64,000 nt of DNA from Chloroflexota bacterium (GTDB lineage Bacteria > Chloroflexota > Anaerolineae > Aggregatilineales > UBA2796). The DNA lies in assembly GCA_021325095.1 (NCBI GenBank), contig JAJPHV010000017.1, positions 1 to 64,000 on the forward strand, written 5' to 3'. Below the pieces are notes generated by a model. It ran no database searches. It worked only from the letters and a program-made list of their open reading frames with translations, and was not told the origin of the DNA. Below are positions 1 to 9,429 of this stretch, piece after piece; the stretch's first letter is position 1, and each line of letters starts with the position of its first letter. The position numbers and the translations under genes were made by a program.

Positions 1-831
1 CGTGCCCGTGAGGGCAAACTCGTGATGAGTGTAACACAGACAGGAGGAAAGCGCACATTCCCCACCGAGCTAAAGCTCCGGTGTCCCCTTTGCGCAGAAT
101 TCTATGGTCATACCCGTGCCAGTGGCGCGGTTGGCGCTTTGTATGGCTTTCTGCACCCGGTCAGTGTGGCCTACGCCGTGATGGCGCGTTTGCCGCACGT
201 GTTGCTGGTTGGCGAAGGGGCGGCGCGCTTCGCAGCGGAGATCAACGCTGAACGCGACGATCTGCTCACCGAGACCATGCGTGAAAACCTGGCCCGGTGG
301 AAGCGTCATTCCGGGCTGGAAGACGGCTCCCGCGATCTGATCCAGGCCGTGCAGCGTGGCATGGACCCACAGCAAAAAGACAGTACGACGGTCTATCTGG
401 CTCAAGATGCCGATGGGAATATTGCCGTCGCCACCAGCACCAGCGGCTGGGCCTGGAAGTATCCGGGCCGCCTCGGTGACACGCCTATCGCCGGTGCAGG
501 CTTTTACGCTGACAATCGCTATGGCGCTGCGGCCTGCATGGGCAAGGGCGAACTGGCGATCCGCACGGGGCTGGCCCGCCTGACGGTGGCATTAATGCAA
601 GGCGGAAAACCGGTGCAGGCAGCTGTGGACGAAGCGCTTCAGGACGTGCTTGCCCTGCCAGACGTCGGTGACAGCGATCTGCAACTCCATGCCATCGATG
701 CGCAGGGCAACCACGACGTAGCGTACCTGGGGCCAGTGCGGGAAGACACCTGGCACTACTATTACGTTGCCAGAGATGGCGACGCAATACCCGTGCGTCG
801 ATTTGCGCGGCACGTGGAGAAATCGGCGTAG
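1..831 (+). CDS. N4-(beta-N-acetylglucosaminyl)-L-asparaginase-family Ntn hydrolase, 5' end missing or disrupted
   Basis: The product matches the C-terminal part of family-2 asparaginases (aspartylglucosaminidase/isoaspartyl peptidase), Thr-nucleophile hydrolases that mature by self-cleavage. Numbered from the GTG at base 22, residues 36-72 carry the family stretch around HPVSVA and HVLLVGEGAARF. Thr122 in DSTTVYLAQD aligns with the nucleophile, and residues 137-165 (ATSTSGWAWKYPGR then GAGFYADN) form the substrate pocket region. The frame is open to the left edge, and GTG/ATG codons at 22/25 are only the first possible starts. Homology seems to begin near residue 25; the earlier residues do not look like the family and no other frame supplies them. 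The gene is therefore cut by the window edge, rearranged, or both. Self-cleavage normally needs the missing alpha-chain half, so activity is doubtful. Confidence 0.7.
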   Translation, partial: RAREGKLVMSVTQTGGKRTFPTELKLRCPLCAEFYGHTRASGAVGALYGFLHPVSVAYAVMARLPHVLLVGEGAARFAAEINAERDDLLTETMRENLARWKRHSGLEDGSRDLIQAVQRGMDPQQKDSTTVYLAQDADGNIAVATSTSGWAWKYPGRLGDTPIAGAGFYADNRYGAAACMGKGELAIRTGLARLTVALMQGGKPVQAAVDEALQDVLALPDVGDSDLQLHAIDAQGNHDVAYLGPVREDTWHYYYVARDGDAIPVRRFARHVEKSA

Positions 832-1234
832 CGCTCCCCGCGCCTGGCTTCAGGCATTGACCGCATCCAGCATGGCAACAATGTTTTCCGGCGGCACATC
901 GGCCAGTGAGAACCCTATTGCGATGGTAGACAGGAACGAACTCCCGATCAGGTAACAATTGCGCAGCAATCAGCGTGATAGTTGTCACAACTTTTGCAGT
1001 ATTGAAGTGCGGGGGATCAACATATCCGGTGACTTGCCCGGCTCGTCGGCAAGTTCGGCGTTGTCCAGGGGGTTCCCCAGCTCGGCGGGGCAGTCAGGTG
1101 AGATTATCTCACACCCGGCTTTGGAACACTTGAGTCAACCGGAGTTCGCGGAGCGACTAGACACGGTCGGTTGCAACAGAGCAAGAACAGACCAGAATTG
1201 GGGACATGATCGCTGCCCCGGCCTGGCTGGTCTG
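832..1234. other. Gap without a supported gene; possible gene tail on the minus strand
   Basis: No intact gene is supported. On the minus strand an open stretch of about 39 codons ends at a TGA at 850-852 and reads ...ADVPPENIVAMLDAVNA. This resembles the last residues of uroporphyrinogen-decarboxylase-like methyltransferases, but it is too short to be sure. A TGA about 39 codons upstream closes it. The plus-strand frame across 959-1456 has no family features. Confidence 0.3.
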
Positions 1235-1823
<589 letters not shown>

Positions 1824-2302
1824 TCTGAATGCTCCTCCCCGCCGCGAATCTGATTTTCAGTGTGGATGCGCATTATGGAGAATCTGTGGAGGAGTTGTTC
1901 AGAAGATTGAAAGCAATCGAGCATCCACGAGTATCGAATGGCACTTTGGAGGCTTGTGTTCGGAATCGGTTCAATCGGTGTGGGTACGATGTTCTGCCAA
2001 TTTGTGGGCAGTGGTGCGAACCCGCTGCCCGTCATCATGACTGTTTACCAGGGCAGCGCCCAGGTCGTCGCCGCACAAAGCCGGATGAACAGCGGGCCTG
2101 CCGTGCCCGAAGTCGGCGATCAGGCGGTGCTGGCCGGAGGTGCGCTCTACGTGCGCTCTGTCAACCGATTATTTTCAGTGCGTGTGTTGCCAGTCCACAG
2201 ACACCAATGCTGCCGCCAGAGCCATCGCCCTATCGTGGTTCCCTGCCTGGTCAGCGCCGCACCGCCAGCAGGTGGAACGGCAAGACCCTGAGCGCCTGCG
2301 CC
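1824..2302. other. Gap without a supported gene
   Basis: Nothing here is a convincing gene. The plus strand has open frames; one (about 1938-2291) contains VYQGSAQVV and VGDQAVLAGGALYVRS, faintly like a FecR-type beta repeat, but it has no good start signal and degrades into arginine/proline-rich sequence. The minus-strand 5' region of the SnoaL-like gene lies at the left edge. Confidence 0.3.
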
Positions 2303-4690
2303 TCAGTTTGCGCCAAGTACCACGTGGGCCTCGTTGTCCTCAACCAGATGATCCACCGGGATCACGTTGCCTTCGATGGGCGCACCATTAAGAGTCAGGG
2401 CGTGCACGCCCTGGTTGACATGGGCCGGATTCTCGACCCGGATCGTGATCCATTTCCCGCGAAAGCAGCGGCGCGCCTCGAAACGATCCCAGCGTGCCGG
2501 AATACACGGGTTGACACGCAGCCCTTTCAGCGTCGGCTGGATGCCGAGCAGGTATTGAGTCACGGCAATGTACGTCCAGCTTGCCGTGCCCGTCAGCCAG
2601 GGGTTGCGCGCCTCGCCAAAGCGCGGGGAGTGGCGCCCGTAGGCAAACTGGCAGTAGACATAGGGTTCGGCCTGGTGGATTTCGGCCTGGGCGTTGTACC
2701 GGGCAGGCAGGTAGCTTCGGTAATAGTCGTAGGCCAGGTCGCCGTGCCCAAGCAGACATTCGGCCACAATTGCCCATGCATTGCTGTGGCAGAAGATTCC
2801 GCCGTTTTCTTTGTGGCCGGGCGGGTAGACCAGCAGCGACAGCTCCACGCCCGGCATCGGCCTGGTATGCGGCGGCTCGCACAGCACCAGCCCGTGTTCC
2901 GTTGCGAGGTATCGATGTACCGCATCCATACAGCATACAGTCTGCTCAGGATCGGCGGCCCCGCTGATCACTGCCCAGACGTTAGACTCCAGATATATCC
3001 TGCCTTCGGCATTGTCGCTACTGCCCAGTTTTGCGCCGGACGCCGACAGGCCGCGCACAAACCACTCACCATCCCAGGCACAGGCATCAATGCAGGCTTT
3101 GACCTGCGCCGCCTGTGCCCGGCACCACCGGGCATCTTCCTCAAGGCCCTTGTGCTGTGCCAGCTCGGCCACGCGCTGGCAGCCTGCGTAGAACAAAAAC
3201 GTGGTGAACAGGCTTTCGCCCGTCGTGCCGAACTTTACGCAGTCATTCCAATCGGCGGCCAGGCCCTGGATCAGTCCATTGCGGCCCTTGTGATCGATGC
3301 TGAACTGAAGCGCCTGCTTGAGATGGCCGTAGACCGTCGCCTGCCCGTGATCAGCGTAAGGCAGGACTTTATCCAGGTAGGCCAGGTTGCCGGTTTCGTA
3401 GACAAAATTGGCGACGGTGATGGGCAGCCAGAGTGTATCGTCGCTGCGGTACTGTTCGACGGTGGGCGTTGTTTCGTGGCCGGGGCGGTGGGTCAGCGGC
3501 TTGACCAGCGGCATTCCACCGCCCTCTGCCGTCTGCCCGGTCAGGATCAGGTCAAGCCGCTCCTCGGCAGGCAAAGGGATGCTGTGCGTTACCGCCAGGA
3601 TGTCCTGCACGGTGTCCCGGTAGCCCAGGCCATCCCGATCCCCGGCTTCGATCAGGCTGACGCCCCGAGACCAGTTGAAGGTCATGTGCGTCTGGTAAGC
3701 GTGCCACACGTTGACCATGCTGTTCAACTCGGCGTCGGGCGTGCTGACCTGGAAAGTGAGCAGACGTTCGGCCCATTCACGACGGATCGCCTCAAGTTCA
3801 TGCACCATCCGATCCGGGTGGGCGTATTCTTTCAGGATAGCTGTGCCGGGCGGCAGCCCATCCCACGATTCGGTGGGCGAGCCAATGCCCAGGATAAAGA
3901 TCAGATGCCGCGTCTCGCCGGGGCGCAGTTCCAGCGCGCTGTGCAGCGAGGCACAGGCGTTGTCGCCCACCGTCGCGCTGTTTGAGCAACGGCCCCGCTC
4001 CACTGCCAGTGGATTGGCCTGTGTGCGATAGTTGCCCAGGAATCGATCCCGATCCGTATCGTAGGAGGTGACTTCCGCCCCGGCCAATGCGAAATACAGT
4101 TCGTTGCGTCCTGGATTAGTGTTGTTCAGGCGGTGGATCATGCCGTCGTGGTAGGATGCCTGCACGATGTACTGGCTGTACTGCAAGTTCTCCAGGTCTT
4201 GCCGATAATGCCACTCATTGGCGAGTTCGGCATAGCTGAAGACGGAAACCCGGCGCAGCCTGTCGCTGGTGTTGGTGACAGCCAGCCCCCAGTATTCAAA
4301 GGCCCGCCCGCGCGGGATAAAACAGGTGAAGACACTGCTCATCCCGGCGTACTCGGACTCAAAGATCGAATAACCCAGGCCGTGCCGGACGGTGTGTTTA
4401 TACTGGTCGAGCGGCTTGCCGACAGGCTGCCACGATGCCGACCAGTAATCGCCCGTGGCGTCGTCGCGCAGATACAGGTATCGCCCTGGCTGGTCAACCG
4501 GCAGACCGTTGAAGCGCATCCGCAAGATGCGACCTGCTCCACCAGACTTGTAGAAACTGTAACCACCTGCGTTCTGGGTGATGATGCCGCCATACAGCCG
4601 CGAACCGAGATAGTTGATCCACGACTTCGGCGTATCGGGCCGGGTGATCACGTATTCGCGGTTAGCGTCGTCAAAGTAGCCGTATTGCAT
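2303..4690 (-). CDS. GH94 glycoside phosphorylase, chitobiose/cellobiose phosphorylase-like
   Basis: GH94 enzymes cleave beta-linked disaccharides with phosphate, releasing a sugar 1-phosphate, in the cytoplasm. The protein (795 residues from the ATG at 4690) starts [18 protein letters not shown], the standard GH94 opening, so an upstream in-frame start at 4756 is rejected. It keeps the supersandwich N-domain (GRYLYLRDDATGDYWSASW), the (alpha/alpha)6 barrel with GYRDTVQD, and the ADWNDC motif whose first Asp is the general acid. The GRYLYLRDDxTGDYWS...GYRDT pattern is closer to N,N'-diacetylchitobiose phosphorylases than to the neighbouring cellobiose enzyme, so the acceptor or donor sugar may differ. 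The ATG lies one base after the stop of the upstream GH94 gene, which predicts translational coupling in one transcript. Exact specificity is an open question. Confidence 0.85.
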   Translation of the reverse strand: MQYGYFDDANREYVITRPDTPKSWINYLGSRLYGGIITQNAGGYSFYKSGGAGRILRMRFNGLPVDQPGRYLYLRDDATGDYWSASWQPVGKPLDQYKHTVRHGLGYSIFESEYAGMSSVFTCFIPRGRAFEYWGLAVTNTSDRLRRVSVFSYAELANEWHYRQDLENLQYSQYIVQASYHDGMIHRLNNTNPGRNELYFALAGAEVTSYDTDRDRFLGNYRTQANPLAVERGRCSNSATVGDNACASLHSALELRPGETRHLIFILGIGSPTESWDGLPPGTAILKEYAHPDRMVHELEAIRREWAERLLTFQVSTPDAELNSMVNVWHAYQTHMTFNWSRGVSLIEAGDRDGLGYRDTVQDILAVTHSIPLPAEERLDLILTGQTAEGGGMPLVKPLTHRPGHETTPTVEQYRSDDTLWLPITVANFVYETGNLAYLDKVLPYADHGQATVYGHLKQALQFSIDHKGRNGLIQGLAADWNDCVKFGTTGESLFTTFLFYAGCQRVAELAQHKGLEEDARWCRAQAAQVKACIDACAWDGEWFVRGLSASGAKLGSSDNAEGRIYLESNVWAVISGAADPEQTVCCMDAVHRYLATEHGLVLCEPPHTRPMPGVELSLLVYPPGHKENGGIFCHSNAWAIVAECLLGHGDLAYDYYRSYLPARYNAQAEIHQAEPYVYCQFAYGRHSPRFGEARNPWLTGTASWTYIAVTQYLLGIQPTLKGLRVNPCIPARWDRFEARRCFRGKWITIRVENPAHVNQGVHALTLNGAPIEGNVIPVDHLVEDNEAHVVLGAN

Positions 4691-4691
4691 G

Positions 4692-7115
4692 TCAGACTTC
4701 ACAGTCAATGAGAACCGTTTCGCCCGGTCTGGCGTAGGGAACGAGGTTGCCTTCAATCGCTTTACCGTTAACCGTCAGCCGTGCCACATTGCTGCCGCTG
4801 TTCTTGACGCGAATCCGGTACTCTGCGCCCCGGCATTTGCGCGTAATGGTCAACTCTGGAATTTCCGGGCCGATACACGGTTTCACGAACAACCCATCAA
4901 ATTCCGGCCTGACGCCGAGTAAATACTGGCAGATGGCAACCAGGTTCCAGGCGGCGGTTCCGGTCAGCCAGGAGTTTTTAGCCTCCCCCACTCGGGGGGC
5001 ATCCTTGCCCGCGATCATCTGCGAGTACACGTAAGGTTCTGTTCGGTGAATCTCGCTGATGTCTTCCAGGTAGGCAGGCGCAATTTTTTTGTAATACTCA
5101 AAGGCGCGCTCACCGCGCCCGATGACCGTCTCGGCGATCATGATCCAGGGGTTGTTGTGGCAGAAAATCCCGGCGTTTTCCTTGTAGCCGGGCGGGTAGG
5201 AAGATACCTCGCCCAGTTCGACGTGATAGGTCGTGTAGGCCGGGTTGAGCAGCACTATCCCGTATGGCGTATCCAGCCGCTCCTTCACTGAGTCCAGCGC
5301 CCTCTGCGCCAGCCCGTTTTCCACGCCGATCCCAGCCATCACACAGAAGCCCTGCGTTTCGATGTAGATTTGCCCTTCCTGGTTTTCGTGGCTGCCAACC
5401 TTGTTGCCAAAAAAGTCGTAGGCGCGCAGAAACCAATCGCCATCGTAGCCGTGTTCGAGTATCGCCTGCTTCATCTGTGCAACGTGCTGTGCGGCGGCCT
5501 GGGCTTCCTCCAGCAGGCTTCGCTGTTCGCACAGCCGGATGAAATCCGGGCCGACAAACACAAACAGCGCAGCGATAAACACCGACTCGGCGGTGCGCCC
5601 CTGCCGGTTGCCTGTCGTCTGGAATGGCTCGTCCGGCTGTTCCGAGAAGCAGTTCAGGTTCAGGCAGTCGTTCCAATCGGCCCGCCCGATGAGCGGTAAG
5701 CAGTGCGGGCCGAGGTTGTTGACCACGTGGTAAAACGAGCAACGCAGGTGTTCAAACAGCGTGGCCTGGTTGTTCGGATCGCTGTCGAACGGAACCATCT
5801 CGTCCAGGATGCCGTAATCGCCCGTCTCCTTGATGTATGCCGCTGTGCTGAGGATCAGCCACAGGGGATCGTCGTTGAAGCCGCTGCCCACGTCGTGATT
5901 GCCGCGTTTGGTGAGCGGCTGATACTGGTGATAGGCACTTCCGTCGGGGAACTGCGTGGCGGCGATGTCCAGAATGCGTTCCCTGGCCCGCGCCGGGACC
6001 AGGTGAACGAAGCCCAGCAAATCCTGGTTCGAGTCGCGGAAGCCCATGCCCCGGCCAATTCCGGACTCGAAGTACGACGCGCTGCGCGACAAATTGAACG
6101 TGACCATGCACTGGTACGGGTTCCAGATGTTCACCATCCGATTCAGCCTGTCGTCGGGCGATTGCAGCGTGTACGAGGATAGCAGGTTTGTCCAGTAGTC
6201 GCGCAGGTTGGCGAGGGCGCTATCGACCTGAGCGGGTGTTGTGAACGCATCGATGAGCGCGTGTGCCCGTACCTTGTTGATGACGCCGGGGCGCTCCCAC
6301 TTTTCGCTGGCCGGGTTTTCCACATAGCCAAGCACAAAGATGAAAGTCACTGCCTGTTGCGGTTGAAGCGTGACCGCCAGGCTGTGCGAAGCGATAGGTG
6401 ACCAGCCGCTTGCCACCGAGTTGCGCGATCTGCCTTCGCTGACGACCTGTGGCTCGCTCAGACTGTTATACAGCCCGACGAACGCCTCGCGCTCCGTATC
6501 AAACCCGGCGATGGGCGCGTTGACGCTATAAAAGGCGAAGTGGTCCCGGCGCTCTCGATATTCGGTCTTGTGGTAGATAGTGCTGCCCTCAACCTCGACC
6601 TCGCCCGTGCTGAAATTGCGCTGGAAGTTGGTCATGTCGTCGTAGGCGTTCCACAGGCAGAACTCCACAAATGAGAAGAGCGTCAAATGTCGTACCTGGG
6701 CGCTCTGGTTTCTGAGCGTGACCTGATGAACCTCCGCATTGAACCCGAGCGGCACGAAGAACAACATTTCCGCCTCGATCTCATTGCGCACGCCCGTGAT
6801 CCGCGTGTAGCCCAGTCCATGACGGCATTCAAATCGATCCAGCTCGCGCTTGACGGGCAGGTAGGAGGGTGTCCAGTAGTCGCCGTGCTCGGCGATGTAG
6901 AAATAGCGCCCACCCATATCCGTCGGCACGTTGTTGTAACGGTAGCGCAATATCCGCCGGAGCCGCGCATCACGGTAAAAGCAGTACCCACCTGCCTGTT
7001 GGGAGATCAGCGAAAAGAAGTTTTCAGTTCCAAGATAGTTGATCCAGGGGTAAGGTATCCTGGGCGTGGTGATCACGTACTCGCGGTTGGCGTCGTCAAA
7101 ATGACCAAAGCGCAT
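4692..7115 (-). CDS. Cellobiose phosphorylase (GH94)
   Basis: This 807-residue protein converts cellobiose plus phosphate to alpha-glucose 1-phosphate and glucose, saving an ATP compared with hydrolysis. Recognition is strong: the N-terminus [81 protein letters not shown], and [13 protein letters not shown] with the catalytic Asp all match clostridial cellobiose phosphorylases, and the length is normal. The C-terminal segment [17 protein letters not shown] is also conserved. It is the first gene of a two-gene operon with the second GH94 protein. A near-consensus promoter and a perfect palindromic operator lie directly upstream, so induction by a cello-oligosaccharide through a LacI-family repressor is likely. 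No transporter or repressor gene for this operon is in the window. Confidence 0.93.
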   Translation of the reverse strand: MRFGHFDDANREYVITTPRIPYPWINYLGTENFFSLISQQAGGYCFYRDARLRRILRYRYNNVPTDMGGRYFYIAEHGDYWTPSYLPVKRELDRFECRHGLGYTRITGVRNEIEAEMLFFVPLGFNAEVHQVTLRNQSAQVRHLTLFSFVEFCLWNAYDDMTNFQRNFSTGEVEVEGSTIYHKTEYRERRDHFAFYSVNAPIAGFDTEREAFVGLYNSLSEPQVVSEGRSRNSVASGWSPIASHSLAVTLQPQQAVTFIFVLGYVENPASEKWERPGVINKVRAHALIDAFTTPAQVDSALANLRDYWTNLLSSYTLQSPDDRLNRMVNIWNPYQCMVTFNLSRSASYFESGIGRGMGFRDSNQDLLGFVHLVPARARERILDIAATQFPDGSAYHQYQPLTKRGNHDVGSGFNDDPLWLILSTAAYIKETGDYGILDEMVPFDSDPNNQATLFEHLRCSFYHVVNNLGPHCLPLIGRADWNDCLNLNCFSEQPDEPFQTTGNRQGRTAESVFIAALFVFVGPDFIRLCEQRSLLEEAQAAAQHVAQMKQAILEHGYDGDWFLRAYDFFGNKVGSHENQEGQIYIETQGFCVMAGIGVENGLAQRALDSVKERLDTPYGIVLLNPAYTTYHVELGEVSSYPPGYKENAGIFCHNNPWIMIAETVIGRGERAFEYYKKIAPAYLEDISEIHRTEPYVYSQMIAGKDAPRVGEAKNSWLTGTAAWNLVAICQYLLGVRPEFDGLFVKPCIGPEIPELTITRKCRGAEYRIRVKNSGSNVARLTVNGKAIEGNLVPYARPGETVLIDCEV

Positions 7116-7140
7116 GGCAAACGATCTTTCTTTCGAGCAG

Positions 7141-7154
7141 TGAGAGCGCTCTCA
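7141..7154. promoter_or_regulatory. Palindromic LacI/CelR-type operator of the GH94 operon
   Basis: The 14-bp sequence TGAGAGCGCTCTCA is a perfect inverted repeat with the central CG typical of LacI-family operators. It differs from the actinobacterial CelR/cellulase operator TGGGAGCGCTCCCA only at symmetric positions. It lies about +7 to +20 relative to the predicted start of transcription and 26 bases before the ATG, where a bound repressor would block elongation. Confidence 0.75.
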
Positions 7155-7167
7155 AAACCTTCCTTTG

Positions 7168-7196
7168 ACATTATGCCCAATTTTCCGATCTGTCAA
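7168..7196 (-). promoter_or_regulatory. Sigma-70-type promoter of the GH94 operon
   Basis: On the minus strand TTGACA (7196-7191) and TAATGT (7173-7168) are separated by exactly 17 bases. The predicted start near 7161 gives a leader of about 45 bases containing the operator at 7141-7154. Confidence 0.7.
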
Positions 7197-7267
7197 GAAT
7201 ATTTCCAGAAATCTGGCTAAGGCAGCCAGAACGACAAATCGAGCGAGTGTGTTAGAATCTGCGCGTT

Positions 7268-7897
7268 ATGAGACTGCCACGCCGTCTATTCCGGTTCCTC
7301 GTTTCATTCCTGCTGATCGGCTTTATCGTTACGACGGCTGCTGCCGCTTACGTTTACCACTACGGCCAGGCCGACCACGCAGCGGCAGCGGACGTGATCA
7401 TCATCCTGGGTGGAGGCACGCTCGCCGATGGATCGCCGTCCCCGGCCACGACGCGGCGTGTCGAGCACGCCGTCGCGCTGTACCGGAAGGGGTTGGCTCC
7501 CTTTTTGATCTGCACAGGCGGTTACACGCAGCAGCACCCGAAGTCGGAGGGGAGAGCGTGCGCTGACCTGGCCCATCAGAAGGGTGTGCCCACCCCGGCC
7601 ATCCTGATGGAAGAAATCAGCACCAGTACCGAGGAAAATGCCATCGAAGCGCAGAAAGTCATGGCGGTGCATGGCTTCAAGACAGCACTGCTCGTCACGG
7701 ATAACTTCCACATGCTCCGTGCGGAGATGCTCTTCCACAGGCAAGGCATCAGCGTGATCCTCAGTCCGGCCCAGGTCACGGCGGGGCCGCTCGAAGCCTG
7801 GCGGGCTGTCGCCGATACCTACCGCGAGGTGGGTGCGTTTGGCTGGTACGCTATCAAGACGGCGCTTGGCCTGCCCAACACCAGCACCCGGTTCTGA
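7268..7897 (+). CDS. YdcF/SanA/ElyC-family (DUF218) membrane-anchored protein
   Basis: The 209-residue protein has one N-terminal membrane segment (about residues 8-29) followed by a DUF218 domain facing outward. Family marks are visible: DVIIILGGGT, a conserved ATTRRVEHAVALYRKG helix, TGG, the ME..STSTEENA segment, and VTDNFHMLRAEMLF. Members are linked to envelope integrity and cell-wall precursor handling in enterobacteria, but no reaction is established. It is divergent from the GH94 operon, sharing a 150-base intergenic region. A TAGAAT hexamer (7253-7258) lies only nine bases before the ATG and no ribosome site is visible, so the message may be almost leaderless. The following gene is a transposase remnant, so it appears monocistronic. 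Confidence 0.82.
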   Translation: MRLPRRLFRFLVSFLLIGFIVTTAAAAYVYHYGQADHAAAADVIIILGGGTLADGSPSPATTRRVEHAVALYRKGLAPFLICTGGYTQQHPKSEGRACADLAHQKGVPTPAILMEEISTSTEENAIEAQKVMAVHGFKTALLVTDNFHMLRAEMLFHRQGISVILSPAQVTAGPLEAWRAVADTYREVGAFGWYAIKTALGLPNTSTRF

Positions 7898-7900
7898 ATG

Positions 7901-8116
7901 TCTGGAGATGCTCAAATCCACTCGGCCCTGACGGGTAACCGGGTCGGTTTGGCCGGTTCAGATCAGGTATTCGCCAACAGCCACCAACCAGACATACCGC
8001 CAGCGGAGCGCCGGAGTCAGACATGACAGGCATAGGAAACGGCGTAGATGAGCGCCTTCGAGATCAAAGCCATGCGCTTTCAGATCACCAAACATCTCCT
8101 CGATTCTCTCTGGAAC
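7901..8116 (-). pseudogene. C-terminal fragment of an IS4-like DDE transposase
   Basis: The minus strand reads VPERIEEMFGDLKAHGFDLE then GAHLRRF, the conserved E-containing region (R-I-E-E-x-F-x-D-x-K...G-x-D-L-E-x-T-H) of IS4-type DDE transposases. An internal TGA interrupts the frame before the usual basic tail TGQTDPVTRQGRVDLS, and the 5' two thirds are absent. No terminal inverted repeats were found. It is a dead remnant overlapping the 3' flank of the YdcF gene. Confidence 0.65.
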
Positions 8117-8213
8117 TCACAAGCCACGTGCCTGCGCTGCTCTTCGACGACTTTGGCGTAGAAGCCGCCACACAGCACGCAACCCGCGCCAAATTCCGCA
8201 ACGATGGGTCAAT

Positions 8214-9254
8214 TCATCGCCAGTTGGGCAGCACCATCGCGCGCACCACGCCATCGGCGTAGGTTGCGGCAGTTTCCAGGGCTGCTCCCGCCTGATCCAG
8301 CGAAAAGCGATGGGAGGCCAGCGGGTCGAGCGCAACCTGCCCGGAGGCCGCCAGCGGAATGGCGTGTGGGTAAGTATGCTTCATGCGGCGCGACATTTTG
8401 ATGGTCAGGCCCTTGCGCCGCGTGACCGTTGCATTGAGCGTGATATAGTCTTCCACCGGGATGCCCACGATAATGACCCGCCCGCCGTTGCGCGCCACGC
8501 CGACGCACTGGTTGGCCGTCTCCGCTACCCAGGCCGACTCAATGGCAACGTCCACACCACGCCGGTTGGTCGCCTTGCGTATCACGTCCACCACGTCCAC
8601 CTGATCGGTGTTGAGGACTGTATCCGCGCCATAAGTCGAGGCCAGCGCCAGCCGCCAGGGGTGTCGATCCGAGGCGTAGATGTGTCTGGCCCCTGCCAGC
8701 CGCGCCAGACGTATCAGCATCAGGCCGATGGCGCCGCAGCCGATCACGGCTACGTCGTCGCCCAGTTCGATGTGCGCCAGATTGATGGCATGGAGGGCAA
8801 CGCCCAATGGTTCCAGCAGCGCACCAGCCACGTCGCTGATGCTGTCTGGCAGAGGAACGCAGGAACGGGCCGGGTGAACCATCCGCTCGCGCAGAGCACC
8901 ATGATGCGGCCACAGGCCAAGAAACACCAGATTGGTGCACAGGTTATAATTTCCTTTCCGGCAGAATTCGCATTGCTGGCAGGGCACAGCCGGGTCGATG
9001 GCGACTTTCTGCCCGACCTGGAAGCCTTGCACACCGGGGCCGATCTCGCGCACCACGCCCGCCGCCTCGTGGCCGAGGATGATCGCGCCACCGGGCACGT
9101 CGCTGCCGATTTGCCAGTACAGGTACGTGTGCAGATCGCTCCCGCAGATGCCGACAGCTGTCACGTCGAGCAACAGATCGCCAGGGCCGGGCACGGCGTC
9201 GGGCACATCTTCGATCCGCACGTCACGGGGGCCATAGAGTTTCGCTGCTTTCAA
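8214..9254 (-). CDS. Zinc-dependent alcohol dehydrogenase (MDR family, sorbitol/threonine dehydrogenase-like)
   Basis: This is an NAD(P)-dependent medium-chain dehydrogenase of 346 residues when started at the TTG at 9254 (GGAG 8 bases upstream). That start gives the normal N-terminus (L/M)KAAKLYGPRDVRIEDVP and normal length; the much longer open frame upstream is rejected. Catalytic zinc ligands are Cys37 and His62-Glu63 (CGSD, GHEAAG). Structural zinc ligands Cys92, 95, 98 and 106 are all present. The Rossmann motif is VIGCGAIG (170-177), followed by an acidic residue in ASDRHPW, which favours NAD over NADP. The closest general types are polyol and threonine dehydrogenases, and the substrate cannot be fixed. 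It is divergent from a membrane glycosyltransferase and has no obvious partner gene. Confidence 0.88.
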   Translation of the reverse strand: MKAAKLYGPRDVRIEDVPDAVPGPGDLLLDVTAVGICGSDLHTYLYWQIGSDVPGGAIILGHEAAGVVREIGPGVQGFQVGQKVAIDPAVPCQQCEFCRKGNYNLCTNLVFLGLWPHHGALRERMVHPARSCVPLPDSISDVAGALLEPLGVALHAINLAHIELGDDVAVIGCGAIGLMLIRLARLAGARHIYASDRHPWRLALASTYGADTVLNTDQVDVVDVIRKATNRRGVDVAIESAWVAETANQCVGVARNGGRVIIVGIPVEDYITLNATVTRRKGLTIKMSRRMKHTYPHAIPLAASGQVALDPLASHRFSLDQAGAALETAATYADGVVRAMVLPNWR

Positions 9255-9429
9255 GGGGGAGTCTCCATTGCCAGCCAGTATGATGGCGTACAATGTACCA
9301 CGCGGCGCGGCGGGTTGGGTAGAATTCGATCTTACCTGAAAAGGACTGAGCGACGAGGACAGCGCAAAAGGCAACTCAGCCCGCGCTCCCTCTCGGCAGT
9401 CAACGAGAGGACGAGGCAAACAGGAACAC

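Noticed and set aside
1829-3985. Plus-strand open frame of 718 codons
   Set aside because: It runs antisense to a GH94 gene, has no family features, and arises because codon bias in high-GC genes opens the opposite frame.
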